Assembly (NCBI RefSeq): GCF_001584145.1
Contig: NZ_CP013232.1
Location: 62,001 to 126,000, forward strand
Source: Collimonas fungivorans
GTDB lineage: Bacteria > Pseudomonadota > Gammaproteobacteria > Burkholderiales > Burkholderiaceae_D
Length of the DNA stretch: 64,000 nt
Reading direction: 5' to 3'
The notes under the pieces: generated by a model
What the model was told of the DNA's origin: nothing
Databases searched by the model: none
The model's input: the letters and a program-made list of their open reading frames with translations, nothing else
Position numbers and translations under genes: made by a program
Shown: one piece after another, positions 31,716 through 39,740 of the stretch
Layout of the letters: each line of letters starts with the position of its first letter
Position numbering within the stretch: the first letter of the stretch is position 1

Positions 31716-34700
31716 ATGCAACGAATTTGGCAATTCCTGACGAATACACGAACCCTGGCGGTGGTCGGATTTGTGGCGCTGGCCTGCTTTCTCTTTCTCG
31801 CCGCGGACGCCTTGCAAATCGACGGCATCTGGGTCGTGGTTTTCCTGGTTGCAATCCTGCTGATATGGGGATTGGTCGTGCTGTACCGCAAACAGCGGAC
31901 CAAGACGGCGTCGAAAAATTTCAGCTCGATGCTGGAAGGCCAGGCCGAGAAGGGCAGCGACAAACCGAGCGTGGTCGGCCGCGACGAAACCGAGACCATA
32001 CGCAAGCGGATGCTGGAAGCGATTTCCACCATCAAGAATTCCAAGCTTGGCGAAAAGTCCGGCGCTACCGCTTTATATGAGTTGCCGTGGTACATGATCA
32101 TCGGCAATCCGGCCGCCGGCAAAAGCACGGCGGTCGCCAATTCCGGCCTGCAGTTTCCGCTGGCCGACAAGAACAGCAACATCGTGCAGGGCGTAGGCGG
32201 CACCCGTAACTGCGACTGGTTCTTTACCACCGACGGCATCCTGCTGGATACCGCGGGACGTTATTCGGTGCATGAAGAAGACCGCGCGGAGTGGTTCAGT
32301 TTCCTCGGCCTGCTGAAGAAGCACCGCAGCCGGGCGCCGATCAACGGCATCATCATCGCCGTCAGCGTCGCCGAGCTGGCCGGCAACCGGCCTGAGTTCG
32401 GCATCAACCTGGCCAAGAACCTGCGCCAGCGAGTGCAGGAGCTGACCGAAAAGCTGGAAGTGTTCGCGCCGGTCTATGTCATGTTTACCAAGGCCGACCT
32501 GATTACCGGCTTCACCGAATTTTTCGTCGACATGGACCGCGGCGAAAAAGACCGGGTCTGGGGCGCGACCCTGCCTTACAGCCGCAAGACCAGCAGCCAG
32601 GATGTGCTGGCGTATTTCGACGAACGCTTCGATGAGCTGTTCGAAGGCCTGAAAGAAATCAGCCTGGCCAACATGGCCCTGAGCCGGGGCGACCGCCTGC
32701 CGCCCGGGGTGCTGACCTTCCCGCTCGAATTCGCCGCGGTAAAGAGTTCCTTGCGTGCCTTCATCGCCACCCTGTTCGAAGAAAACCCGTTCCAGTTCAA
32801 GCCGGTATTTCGCGGCTTCTATTTCACCAGCGCCTTGCAGGAAGGCAGCGGCCTCAGTACTTCGTCGGAACGGATCGCGGAGCGCTTCGACCTCAAGCTG
32901 CAAGCGCTGGAGCGCCCGGAAATCCATTCCAAGCACGGCTTCTTCCTGCTCAACCTGTTCCGCAAGGTCATCTTTGCCGACAAGGACCTGGTCTCGCAAT
33001 ACGCCAGCCGTCACAAGACGCGCTTGCGCTACACCATGTTTTTCGCTGCCACCGCTTTCGTCGGGCTGGCCCTGGCGGGCTGGAGCTGGTCTTACATGGG
33101 CAACCGCCAGCTGACCGCCAACGTGCAGGCAGACCTGGACAAGGCCATCAAGCTGCAGGAAAAACGGCTGGACCTGCAATCGCGTTTCGAAGCGATGGAG
33201 ATCCTGCAAGACCGCATCGAACAATTGCAAAAATACGACAACCACCGGCCTCTGTCGCTCGGCTTCGGCCTGTACCAGGGCGAGTTGCTGGAGCAGAAGC
33301 TGCGCGAAGAATATTTCGCCGGCATCAAGGACATCATGCTCAAGCCGGTGACCGCGAATATCGAATCCTTCCTGTCTGAAATGAATGCCCATGCCGGTTC
33401 GCTGGAGCCGATGTCGCGTCCGGTGCAGCTGGTGGCCGGTGCGGCGCAGCCGGCGGCTGGCGCCGCAGCCGCAGCAAGCACGGCGGCAGCGCAGGCGGCC
33501 AATGCCGGCAGCACCCAGCAATACAAGGATTCTTCGCCTACCAATGTGGAAGACGGCTACAACGCCCTGAAGACTTACCTGATGCTGAGCGACCGCTCGC
33601 GCGCCGAGTCCAGCCATCTGAACGACCAGCTGACCCGCTTCTGGCGCGGCTGGCTGGAAAGCAACCGCGGCAACATGACGCGCGAACAGATGATCCGCAG
33701 CGCCGAACGCCTGATGAGTTTTTACCTGTCGCAGGTAAGCGATCCGTCCTGGCCTACGATTGAAAGCAAGCTGACCCTGGTCGACCAGTCGCGCGACAAC
33801 TTGCGCCGCGTGGTGCGCGGCATGGCTGCGCGCGATCGGGTATATGCGGATATCAAGGCGCGCGCCTCGACCCGCTTCCCGTCGATCACGGTGGCCAGCA
33901 TCGTCGGCGACCAGGATAAGGAACTGATTGTCGGCAGCTACGCGATTCCGGGCACCTTCACCCGCGACGCCTGGGAGAAATTCGTCCAGGGCGCGTTCAA
34001 GGAAGCCGCCAACAAGGAACTGCAAAGCGCCGACTGGGTGCTCAAGACTGCATCCAGCGACGACCTGACATTGGAAGGCAGCCCGGAACAGATCCAGAAA
34101 GCCCTGGTTACCCAATACAAGACCGAGTACGCCAAGGAATGGCAGAAGTTCATGCAAGGCGCCAATATCGCCGACCTCGGCGGCTTCGACAACGCGGTCA
34201 AGGCGATGAACCGTTTCGGCGACCCTTCCACCTCGCCGATCAACAAGTTCATCACCGCTGTCTACCAGCAGACTTCCTGGGACAATCCGTCGCTGCTGAA
34301 CACCGGCCTGGGACGCGCGCAAAGCGGCTTCATCGCCTGGTTCAAGCAGACCATCCTGCGCCAGGCGCCGTCGGGAGTGAACGTCAACGTCAACCTGAAC
34401 GCCAATACCGACCCCACAGCCGCGCCCATGGGCCCGGTCGGCAAGGAATTCGCCGGCGTCGCACGCATGGTGACGGCCAAGGACAAGGACGCCACGCTGA
34501 TGCGCGGCTACATGGAAAGCCTGTCGAAACTGCGTACCCGCTTCAACCAGATCAAGAACCAGGGCGATACCGGCCCCGGCGCCAACCAGCTGATGCAGCA
34601 AACCTTGAACGGCAGCGGTTCGGAACTGGCTGACGCGCTCAAGTATGTGGATGAGCAGATGCTGGTCGGCATGAGCGATTCGCAGAAACAGGCGATCCGT

Positions 34701-35666
34701 CCGATCCTGGTGCGGCCGCTGATCCAGGCTTTTGCTGTCACCATCAAGCCGACCGAGGCGGAGATGAACCGCACCTGGCTGGCGCAGGTTTATTCGCCGT
34801 TCGAGAAAACCCTGGCGGAAAAATATCCGTTTGCCGCCAATTCGAAAATCGAAGCGACCAGCGCCGAAATCGGCCAGACCTTCGGCCCGGACGGCAGCAT
34901 CGCCAAGTTTGTCAATTCGTCGATGGGTCCGCTGGTGGTGCGTCGCGGCGATACCTTGGCCGCCAAGACCTGGGCCGACATGGGCATCACGCTGTCGCCT
35001 ACCATGGTGTCGAGTTTCGCACGCTGGGTAGCGCCATTGGGCGCCAGCAGCGCGGCAGCCGGCGGCAGCGCCGGCGGAGCGGATGCGCAAACCGTGTTCC
35101 AGATACAGGCCCTGCCGGCCGGCGGCACCACTGAATACACCATCGAAATCGATGGCCAGCAACTGCGTTACCGCAATACCCAGGCGCAATGGACCAACTT
35201 CGTGTGGCCCAATCCGCAAGGCGTGGCGGGCGCCCGCATCACGGCCGTTACCTTCGACGGCCGTACTGTTGAAATCGCCAACCAGCCCGGCCGTTTCGGC
35301 CTGGAGCGCCTGATCAACACGGCGGTGCGCAAGCGCAAGGACGGTAACTTCGAACTGAGCTGGACCAACGAAAACATCACGGTGCCTATCAACCTGAAGA
35401 TCATCAGCAGCCCGCAGGTCAGCGCCAAGTCGCCTGACGGCGGCGCCCAGCAAGGCCAGGGTTTCCGCGGCATGAGGCTGCCGGAAACGATTGTCGGCAC
35501 GGCGGCCAGCCCGGTCAGCAATCCTGCTGCGCCAGCGGTCGGAGCAGCGCCGGCCCCGGCTGTCGGCGCGGCGGGTACGGCACCAGCTCCCGCAACAACG
35601 GCTGCCGCAGCACCGGCTGCCGTAGCACCGGCTACCGTAGCAACTGCAGGAGGGGCCGCACAATGA
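31716..35666 (+). CDS. tssM: T6SS membrane-complex protein TssM (IcmF)
   Basis: A 1316-residue IcmF protein. Two helices (about 13-32 and 38-58) and a third near residue 440 (YTMFFAATAFVGLALAGWSW) frame a cytoplasmic domain with Walker A G130-NPAAGKST-138 and TAGRYS as the Walker B/switch region. The large periplasmic part contains the IcmF-related and DUF1215-type regions (FVWPNP..GARITAVTFDGR). TssM joins TssL and TssJ into the trans-envelope channel that docks the T6SS baseplate. The C-terminal ~70 residues are a low-complexity Ala/Pro tail not typical of the family, partly made by a 15-bp tandem repeat. Its stop overlaps the tagF start (ATGA). Confidence 0.96.
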   Translation: MQRIWQFLTNTRTLAVVGFVALACFLFLAADALQIDGIWVVVFLVAILLIWGLVVLYRKQRTKTASKNFSSMLEGQAEKGSDKPSVVGRDETETIRKRMLEAISTIKNSKLGEKSGATALYELPWYMIIGNPAAGKSTAVANSGLQFPLADKNSNIVQGVGGTRNCDWFFTTDGILLDTAGRYSVHEEDRAEWFSFLGLLKKHRSRAPINGIIIAVSVAELAGNRPEFGINLAKNLRQRVQELTEKLEVFAPVYVMFTKADLITGFTEFFVDMDRGEKDRVWGATLPYSRKTSSQDVLAYFDERFDELFEGLKEISLANMALSRGDRLPPGVLTFPLEFAAVKSSLRAFIATLFEENPFQFKPVFRGFYFTSALQEGSGLSTSSERIAERFDLKLQALERPEIHSKHGFFLLNLFRKVIFADKDLVSQYASRHKTRLRYTMFFAATAFVGLALAGWSWSYMGNRQLTANVQADLDKAIKLQEKRLDLQSRFEAMEILQDRIEQLQKYDNHRPLSLGFGLYQGELLEQKLREEYFAGIKDIMLKPVTANIESFLSEMNAHAGSLEPMSRPVQLVAGAAQPAAGAAAAASTAAAQAANAGSTQQYKDSSPTNVEDGYNALKTYLMLSDRSRAESSHLNDQLTRFWRGWLESNRGNMTREQMIRSAERLMSFYLSQVSDPSWPTIESKLTLVDQSRDNLRRVVRGMAARDRVYADIKARASTRFPSITVASIVGDQDKELIVGSYAIPGTFTRDAWEKFVQGAFKEAANKELQSADWVLKTASSDDLTLEGSPEQIQKALVTQYKTEYAKEWQKFMQGANIADLGGFDNAVKAMNRFGDPSTSPINKFITAVYQQTSWDNPSLLNTGLGRAQSGFIAWFKQTILRQAPSGVNVNVNLNANTDPTAAPMGPVGKEFAGVARMVTAKDKDATLMRGYMESLSKLRTRFNQIKNQGDTGPGANQLMQQTLNGSGSELADALKYVDEQMLVGMSDSQKQAIRPILVRPLIQAFAVTIKPTEAEMNRTWLAQVYSPFEKTLAEKYPFAANSKIEATSAEIGQTFGPDGSIAKFVNSSMGPLVVRRGDTLAAKTWADMGITLSPTMVSSFARWVAPLGASSAAAGGSAGGADAQTVFQIQALPAGGTTEYTIEIDGQQLRYRNTQAQWTNFVWPNPQGVAGARITAVTFDGRTVEIANQPGRFGLERLINTAVRKRKDGNFELSWTNENITVPINLKIISSPQVSAKSPDGGAQQGQGFRGMRLPETIVGTAASPVSNPAAPAVGAAPAPAVGAAGTAPAPATTAAAAPAAVAPATVATAGGAAQ
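35600..35644 (+). repeat. Three tandem 15-bp units in the tssM tail
   Basis: Units GGCTGCCGCAGCACC, GGCTGCCGTAGCACC and GGCTACCGTAGCAAC follow directly, each coding five Ala/Pro/Val/Thr-type residues. In-frame slippage here would change tail length without breaking the protein. Confidence 0.7.
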
Positions 35667-36649
35667 GCGTAGGAGAAAAATTGGCTAACATCGGTTATTT
35701 CGGCAAGATCCCCAGCCGCGGCGATTTCATCAAGGCCACCGACAACATGCCGCTGGTGTCTATCCTTGACGAATGGCTGGCGCAAGCGATGGACCTGCTG
35801 TCGGCCGAGCCGCGCTGGAAAATCGCTTACGATGCTGTCAGCCCGCTGCATTTCGCTTTCATCGGCCCGCGCAGCAAACGCGCCATCGCCGGCCACCTGA
35901 TCGCCAGTAACGACCAGGCTAACCGCCGTTTCCCTTTCCTCGCGGTCAGCACCATGGAAATCGACGAGCCGCAGGATTTCACGGCGAAGAGCCCGATGGC
36001 GTTCTCGCGCCTGTGGAACCGGCTGGAAACCCAGGCTTCGGAAGTGGTGGCCGCCACCGATCCGGCGATCTCCCTGCAGAACCTGACCGCCACCGGCATC
36101 CCCTTGCAACTGGGCAGCGGCGCTTATCACGCGGCTTTCACCGATTTCATGGAAATCCAGACCGTAGGCGGCCTGGAGAACATGCTGCACAGCGCAGGTT
36201 TCAAGGGCTCTTTGCGGCACCTGGTGCTGGCGCTGGGCATCTTGCTGCAGCCGGTGATGGCGAGTTCGTCGTCGCGCCTGGAAAAAAGCCTGGTGATGCC
36301 TTTGCCGGACGACCCCATGTACCGCAACCTGGTGGCGTCCTACTGGCTGCACCTGATCACGCCATTCCTGTTGCGCGGCAATTTCGAACTGGCGACCTTC
36401 GTGACCAAGATCAACGACCGGCCGTCCATGGTGATCGGCTTCAGCGGCGCTTCGCCGCGCACCCTGCAAGCCATCATGGATCCGCAGGTCGCGCTGGAGC
36501 ACCATATTTCTTTCGAGGACGCCAGCTGGGTCGAAGAACAGGTCAAGTCGGATTACAGCATCACGAAGATCGCCAGCTACCTGGCGCAACCCACCCTATC
36601 TTTAAAATCGGCTCATGATTCGTTTCGTGACGCATTTATTGGAGCCTGA
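35663..36649 (+). CDS. tagF: T6SS-associated protein TagF
   Basis: The N-terminus, NIGYFGKIPSRGDFIKATDNM, followed by LDEWLAQAMDLL and FAFIGPRSKRAIAGHLIASNDQANRRFPFLA, is characteristic of the TagF family (BMA_A0400 type). TagF is a cytoplasmic negative post-translational regulator of T6SS assembly in Pseudomonas and acts opposite the PpkA kinase pathway; no PpkA, PppA or Fha gene is in this window, so regulation here may be kinase-independent or encoded elsewhere. The ATG overlaps the tssM stop by four bases, so translation is coupled. The C-terminal ~120 residues are the extended form found in betaproteobacteria. Confidence 0.9.
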   Translation: MSVGEKLANIGYFGKIPSRGDFIKATDNMPLVSILDEWLAQAMDLLSAEPRWKIAYDAVSPLHFAFIGPRSKRAIAGHLIASNDQANRRFPFLAVSTMEIDEPQDFTAKSPMAFSRLWNRLETQASEVVAATDPAISLQNLTATGIPLQLGSGAYHAAFTDFMEIQTVGGLENMLHSAGFKGSLRHLVLALGILLQPVMASSSSRLEKSLVMPLPDDPMYRNLVASYWLHLITPFLLRGNFELATFVTKINDRPSMVIGFSGASPRTLQAIMDPQVALEHHISFEDASWVEEQVKSDYSITKIASYLAQPTLSLKSAHDSFRDAFIGA

Positions 36650-36652
36650 CGC

Positions 36653-37435
36653 ATGCGTTATCTGAGCATTGCCCTGACATCGTTATTCGTGTCGAACCTG
36701 GCGCTGGCACAAAATGTCGCGCCGCCCGTGGCTACCCCGAAACCGGGCCAGATCCTGGTCAGCGGCACGGTGCCGGACGAAGCCAGCAAGCAGAGCGCGC
36801 TGAGCAAGCTGCAGGAACTGTACGGCGCCGACCGCGTAGTCGACCAGATCTCGGTCGGTTCGGTGGTGTCGCCGGCCAACTGGAACGGTTATGTGCAGAA
36901 GCTGATCAATCCGAGCCTGAAGCAGGTCAGCCGCGGCCAGCTGAAGATCGACGGCAATACCGTCACCATCAACGGCGAAGTCAGCAATGAAGCGCAGCGC
37001 CAGCAGATCGCCAGCGAAATCGCCGGCAACCTGAATCCGACTTACACCGTCAAGAACGGCTTGCGGGTTTCTGCCTCGGAGCAGAATGTCCTCGACCAGA
37101 CCCTGGCCAACCGCACCATCGAATTCGAAAGCGGGCAAGCCACGCTGACGCCGTCCGGCATGCGCATCCTCGACGAAATGTCGGCCGCGCTGCTGAAGGT
37201 GAAAGACAAGAAGGTGGAAATCATCGGCCATACCGACAACCAGGGTTTGCGGGCGCGTAACGTCTCGCTGAGCAAGGCGCGCGCCGATGCGGTGAAGGAT
37301 TACCTGGCGCAGAAGGGCATCAATCCGGACAGCGTCGTGACCTCGGGCCAGGGGCCGGACCGGCCGATCATGACCAACGATACCGCCGACGGCCGCTCGC
37401 GCAACCGTCGTATCGAATTCCGGGTATCGCAGTAA
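36653..37435 (+). CDS. OmpA-family peptidoglycan-binding protein of the T6SS locus
   Basis: A signal peptide (cleavage after LALA) is followed by two BON-like modules (ILVSGTVPDEASKQSALSKL, LKIDGNTVTINGEVSNEAQR) and a C-terminal OmpA domain (IEFESGQATLTPSGMRILDE, IIGHTDNQGLRARNVSLSKARADAVKDYL, NRRIEF) that contains the diaminopimelate-binding Asp/Arg positions. It should sit in the periplasm bound to peptidoglycan. Since TssL here lacks its own OmpA extension, this protein may anchor the T6SS envelope complex to the cell wall. It starts three bases after tagF, in the same operon, and is convergent with tssA. Confidence 0.87.
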   Translation: MRYLSIALTSLFVSNLALAQNVAPPVATPKPGQILVSGTVPDEASKQSALSKLQELYGADRVVDQISVGSVVSPANWNGYVQKLINPSLKQVSRGQLKIDGNTVTINGEVSNEAQRQQIASEIAGNLNPTYTVKNGLRVSASEQNVLDQTLANRTIEFESGQATLTPSGMRILDEMSAALLKVKDKKVEIIGHTDNQGLRARNVSLSKARADAVKDYLAQKGINPDSVVTSGQGPDRPIMTNDTADGRSRNRRIEFRVSQ

Positions 37436-37442
37436 GCGGCTT

Positions 37443-38531
37443 TTAGTTTTCGTCGTTCTGCTGGTTGCCGTGCAGCCCGAGCAGTTCTTCCACATGCGCC
37501 AGCGAGCCTGGATCCTTGATGACCGTGCGCAGCCAGTGGTGCAGCGGCAGGTCGCCCCAGCTGGCAGCCTTGTCCGCCAGGTAGGCGACCGGGCTGTGCG
37601 GCTCGGTGCGGCGGAAAAAATCGGCCACATGGCGCAGTTGCGCCAGCGCCTGGGCGCGGTTCTGTATCGGGCCGTTCAGCGTGGCTTGTGCTTGCTCCAC
37701 CTTGCTTACCTCCTGCTGCACCGTGGGTGCGGTTTGTGTATCGTTGCTGCCGGCTTTCGGCGCGCTGCCCGTGTTGACCCCGGCTTCCTGGGCGAAGCGG
37801 GTGATGACCGCAATCACACTTTCCAGGGCGTCCTTGGCCGCCGAAAAAGCCGGGCCATCCTGGCCCACGCGGAAATCGATCGATTTTTCCAGCTGCAGCA
37901 GCGCTTGCTGGCACAAGCTGGCGTCGGCCAATAATTTTTCATAAAACTTCGGCGACGATTTGCGTTTTGCCGCTTCGATGTCCGCCAGCTTGACGCCTTC
38001 GTTGCTGACGCTCTCGCCGTTGGCCCGGTCTCGTTCTTCACTGGCTGCGCGGATGCGCGCCGATTCAAAATCGACGCTGGAAAAAGCGGTGCCGCGGCCT
38101 TCAGTGATCGGTATTTCGCGTATCAGCTGCACCGAGCGCGTCAACAGCCAGCTCAGGTTGCCGACCCGCAATTCCTGGTCGTCGTCATCCGGCACCGGAT
38201 GCAAGTTTTCCCAATACCTGTCGCTCAAGCCGGCCAGCAGCAGGTAGCCGTCAGCCAGGCCGCTGAAATGGCGTACCTTGGCATTGGCTTCCGCCAGCCA
38301 GACCGCCAGCCGCAGATCCTTGCTCTGGGTTTCGATCAGCCGCGCGCAATTGTCGACGACGAAACCCCAGTCCGCCTCCTTGAGTTCGGTGACCCATTCG
38401 CCCTGGTCGAGCGAGGGATCGTCAAAGCGCCGGGCGTTGGCAATCGCATCCAGGTCGCTTGAGAAAGACAGGTCGGCGCCGCACGGTGCGGCATCGCTGA
38501 CGGGATTGAGTAATTGATCGACAGAAAACAT
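37443..38531 (-). CDS. tssA: T6SS assembly protein TssA
   Basis: The 362-residue protein has an ImpA N-terminal domain (PCGADLSFSSDLDAIANARRF, DNCARLIETQSKDLRLAVWLAEA, LSDRYWENLHPVPDDDD) and a short C-terminal domain with IQNRAQALAQLRHVADFFRRTEPHSPVAYLADKAASW, typical of TssA proteins of the ImpA/TssA1 class. TssA caps the distal end of the growing sheath or organises the baseplate. ATG 38531 is chosen because it begins the conserved FSVDQLLNPVS; a 28-residue upstream extension is open but unlike the family. No clear Shine-Dalgarno is seen. It is the only core gene in this part of the locus on the minus strand, only seven bases from the convergent OmpA-like stop. Confidence 0.93.
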   Translation of the reverse strand: MFSVDQLLNPVSDAAPCGADLSFSSDLDAIANARRFDDPSLDQGEWVTELKEADWGFVVDNCARLIETQSKDLRLAVWLAEANAKVRHFSGLADGYLLLAGLSDRYWENLHPVPDDDDQELRVGNLSWLLTRSVQLIREIPITEGRGTAFSSVDFESARIRAASEERDRANGESVSNEGVKLADIEAAKRKSSPKFYEKLLADASLCQQALLQLEKSIDFRVGQDGPAFSAAKDALESVIAVITRFAQEAGVNTGSAPKAGSNDTQTAPTVQQEVSKVEQAQATLNGPIQNRAQALAQLRHVADFFRRTEPHSPVAYLADKAASWGDLPLHHWLRTVIKDPGSLAHVEELLGLHGNQQNDEN

Positions 38532-38884
38532 AAATGACAAATCCAAATAAAAGTGATTCAAGCCGGCAAGCGGCGACGCTCTTGCGAGATATTCATCAGA
38601 ATTTCCTTGGCACAATCATACCCTAGCGTTTCAAAAAAGGAATCTAAGTTGCTCCTGTAATGTGGCGCAAACCCGGCATCGGCGATGGGGAATGGATATG
38701 CCAAAATGTCAAAGGAGATGTTTCCGTAGTAACATGTGTCCTGAATGCATCCCTAAAAAAGCATCGATATCCTGCATTTGCAGCAGTTGATGTCTGCCGT
38801 GGTGATTGTTATATTTGCAATGGCTGTGTTGTGCCTGTCTGTGCCCGCCCAGGTCTTAATATTTTCAGGAAAGTGAGTAAAGCT
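38532..38884. promoter_or_regulatory. Divergent tssA/TPR-protein spacer with a promoter at 38787-38815
   Basis: No gene is supported in these 353 bases; short frames are interrupted. TTGATG (38787-38792) and TATATT (38810-38815) with 17-bp spacing make a plausible promoter for the rightward gene. A GGCAC at 38610 resembles a sigma-54 -24 element but lacks the -12 partner. The leftward tssA promoter is not obvious. Confidence 0.5.
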
Positions 38885-39445
38885 ATGAAGCTTTGGAAAA
38901 CCAAGTTGGTTTGCAGTGTCGCTTTAACATGTTTGATGATTCCATTCGCTGCGTCGGCAGCTCCCGCCGCGCCAGCTGTTGCAGATGCGGCGCAGAAAAG
39001 TGCGGCCGACCAGGAAATCCAGGTGCTCAAGGATGTGGCGCAAGCCCGTCCGACCGAAAAAACGCCATGGGTGCGCATGACCCAGATCAAATACGAGGCC
39101 GGCAGCTACGGCGATGCGGTAGCTTATGCATTGCAGGTATTGCAACGCGATCCGGCCGACAAGTACGCCAAGGGCGTGGTGGCTTTGGGCAGCCTCAAGT
39201 TGTCGATCAAGGCCCTGAACGACTTGAGCGCGCAGAGCGACTTGAATGGCGGCGTGCTCAGCGACGCCCAGAACCAGACAAAATTGCTGCGTGAGAGCCT
39301 GGGCGAAACCGTGGTCGATCCGGCCGCAGTGGCCGACACCAAGCCTAAGGTGAGCCGCCCGCTGAAGAAAAAGGCGACGCGCGCCGCCAAAACCGCGACG
39401 CCGGATGCTGGCGGCGAGGGCAAGCCGTTCGGGGCTTTGCAATAA
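38885..39445 (+). CDS. Exported TPR-like T6SS accessory protein, paralogue of the lipoprotein before tssB
   Basis: A signal peptide ends AASAAP; the mature part holds one to two TPR-like helical hairpins (EKTPWVRMTQIKYEAGSYGD, AVAYALQVLQRDPADKYAKG) and a basic tail ending PFGALQ. It is clearly related along its length to the lipoprotein gene at 57837-58436: both share KTPWVR, YGDA..YAL..LQRDP, KALNDL, DLNG and LRESLGETV, and both end PFG.LQ. This copy lacks the lipobox Cys, so it is expected soluble in the periplasm. Function unknown, presumed T6SS envelope assembly. ATG 38885 is chosen for the signal peptide; the frame upstream is open but implausible. Confidence 0.8.
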   Translation: MKLWKTKLVCSVALTCLMIPFAASAAPAAPAVADAAQKSAADQEIQVLKDVAQARPTEKTPWVRMTQIKYEAGSYGDAVAYALQVLQRDPADKYAKGVVALGSLKLSIKALNDLSAQSDLNGGVLSDAQNQTKLLRESLGETVVDPAAVADTKPKVSRPLKKKATRAAKTATPDAGGEGKPFGALQ

Positions 39446-39578
39446 GCCGGCAAGCGTCAAATATTGTTTTTAAAGTAATTAAAGTACCACCGCGGTCCGG
39501 CTTGGCATGCCGGCCGCCACCTCGCCGCCGCTGTCACTCGCCGGTAACGCCAGCGCTGTAAATTATTGAGACATGGCG

Positions 39579-39606
39579 TTGCGACGGCCTCAAATACCGA
39601 TATAAT
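39579..39606 (+). promoter_or_regulatory. Candidate promoter of the vgrG-Rhs effector cassette
   Basis: TTGCGA (39579-39584) and a perfect TATAAT (39601-39606) are 16 bp apart in the 295-bp gap before vgrG. A small hairpin (CCGGC/GCCGG, 39497-39513) lies upstream, perhaps ending the previous transcript. A GGCAATA heptamer follows at 39615. Confidence 0.55.
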
Positions 39607-39740
39607 TTCAGATCGGCAATACTTCTGCCGCATATTCGTTCCATCAGTTATAGCGGGAAAAGCCGACGTCCTCATCCAGGATCGTGGCTTAAATAGCTGC
39701 TCTATGCAAAGCCATTCCTTTTGCAAAACGGAGAATGCCA

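Noticed and set aside
32073..35663. 1196-codon minus-strand frame opposite tssM
   Set aside because: Starts near the antisense of the Walker region, Arg/Gly/Val-rich, no motifs; shadow frame.
38609..38625. Possible sigma-54 promoter (TTGGCAC) upstream of tssA
   Set aside because: The -12 element is absent at the required distance.
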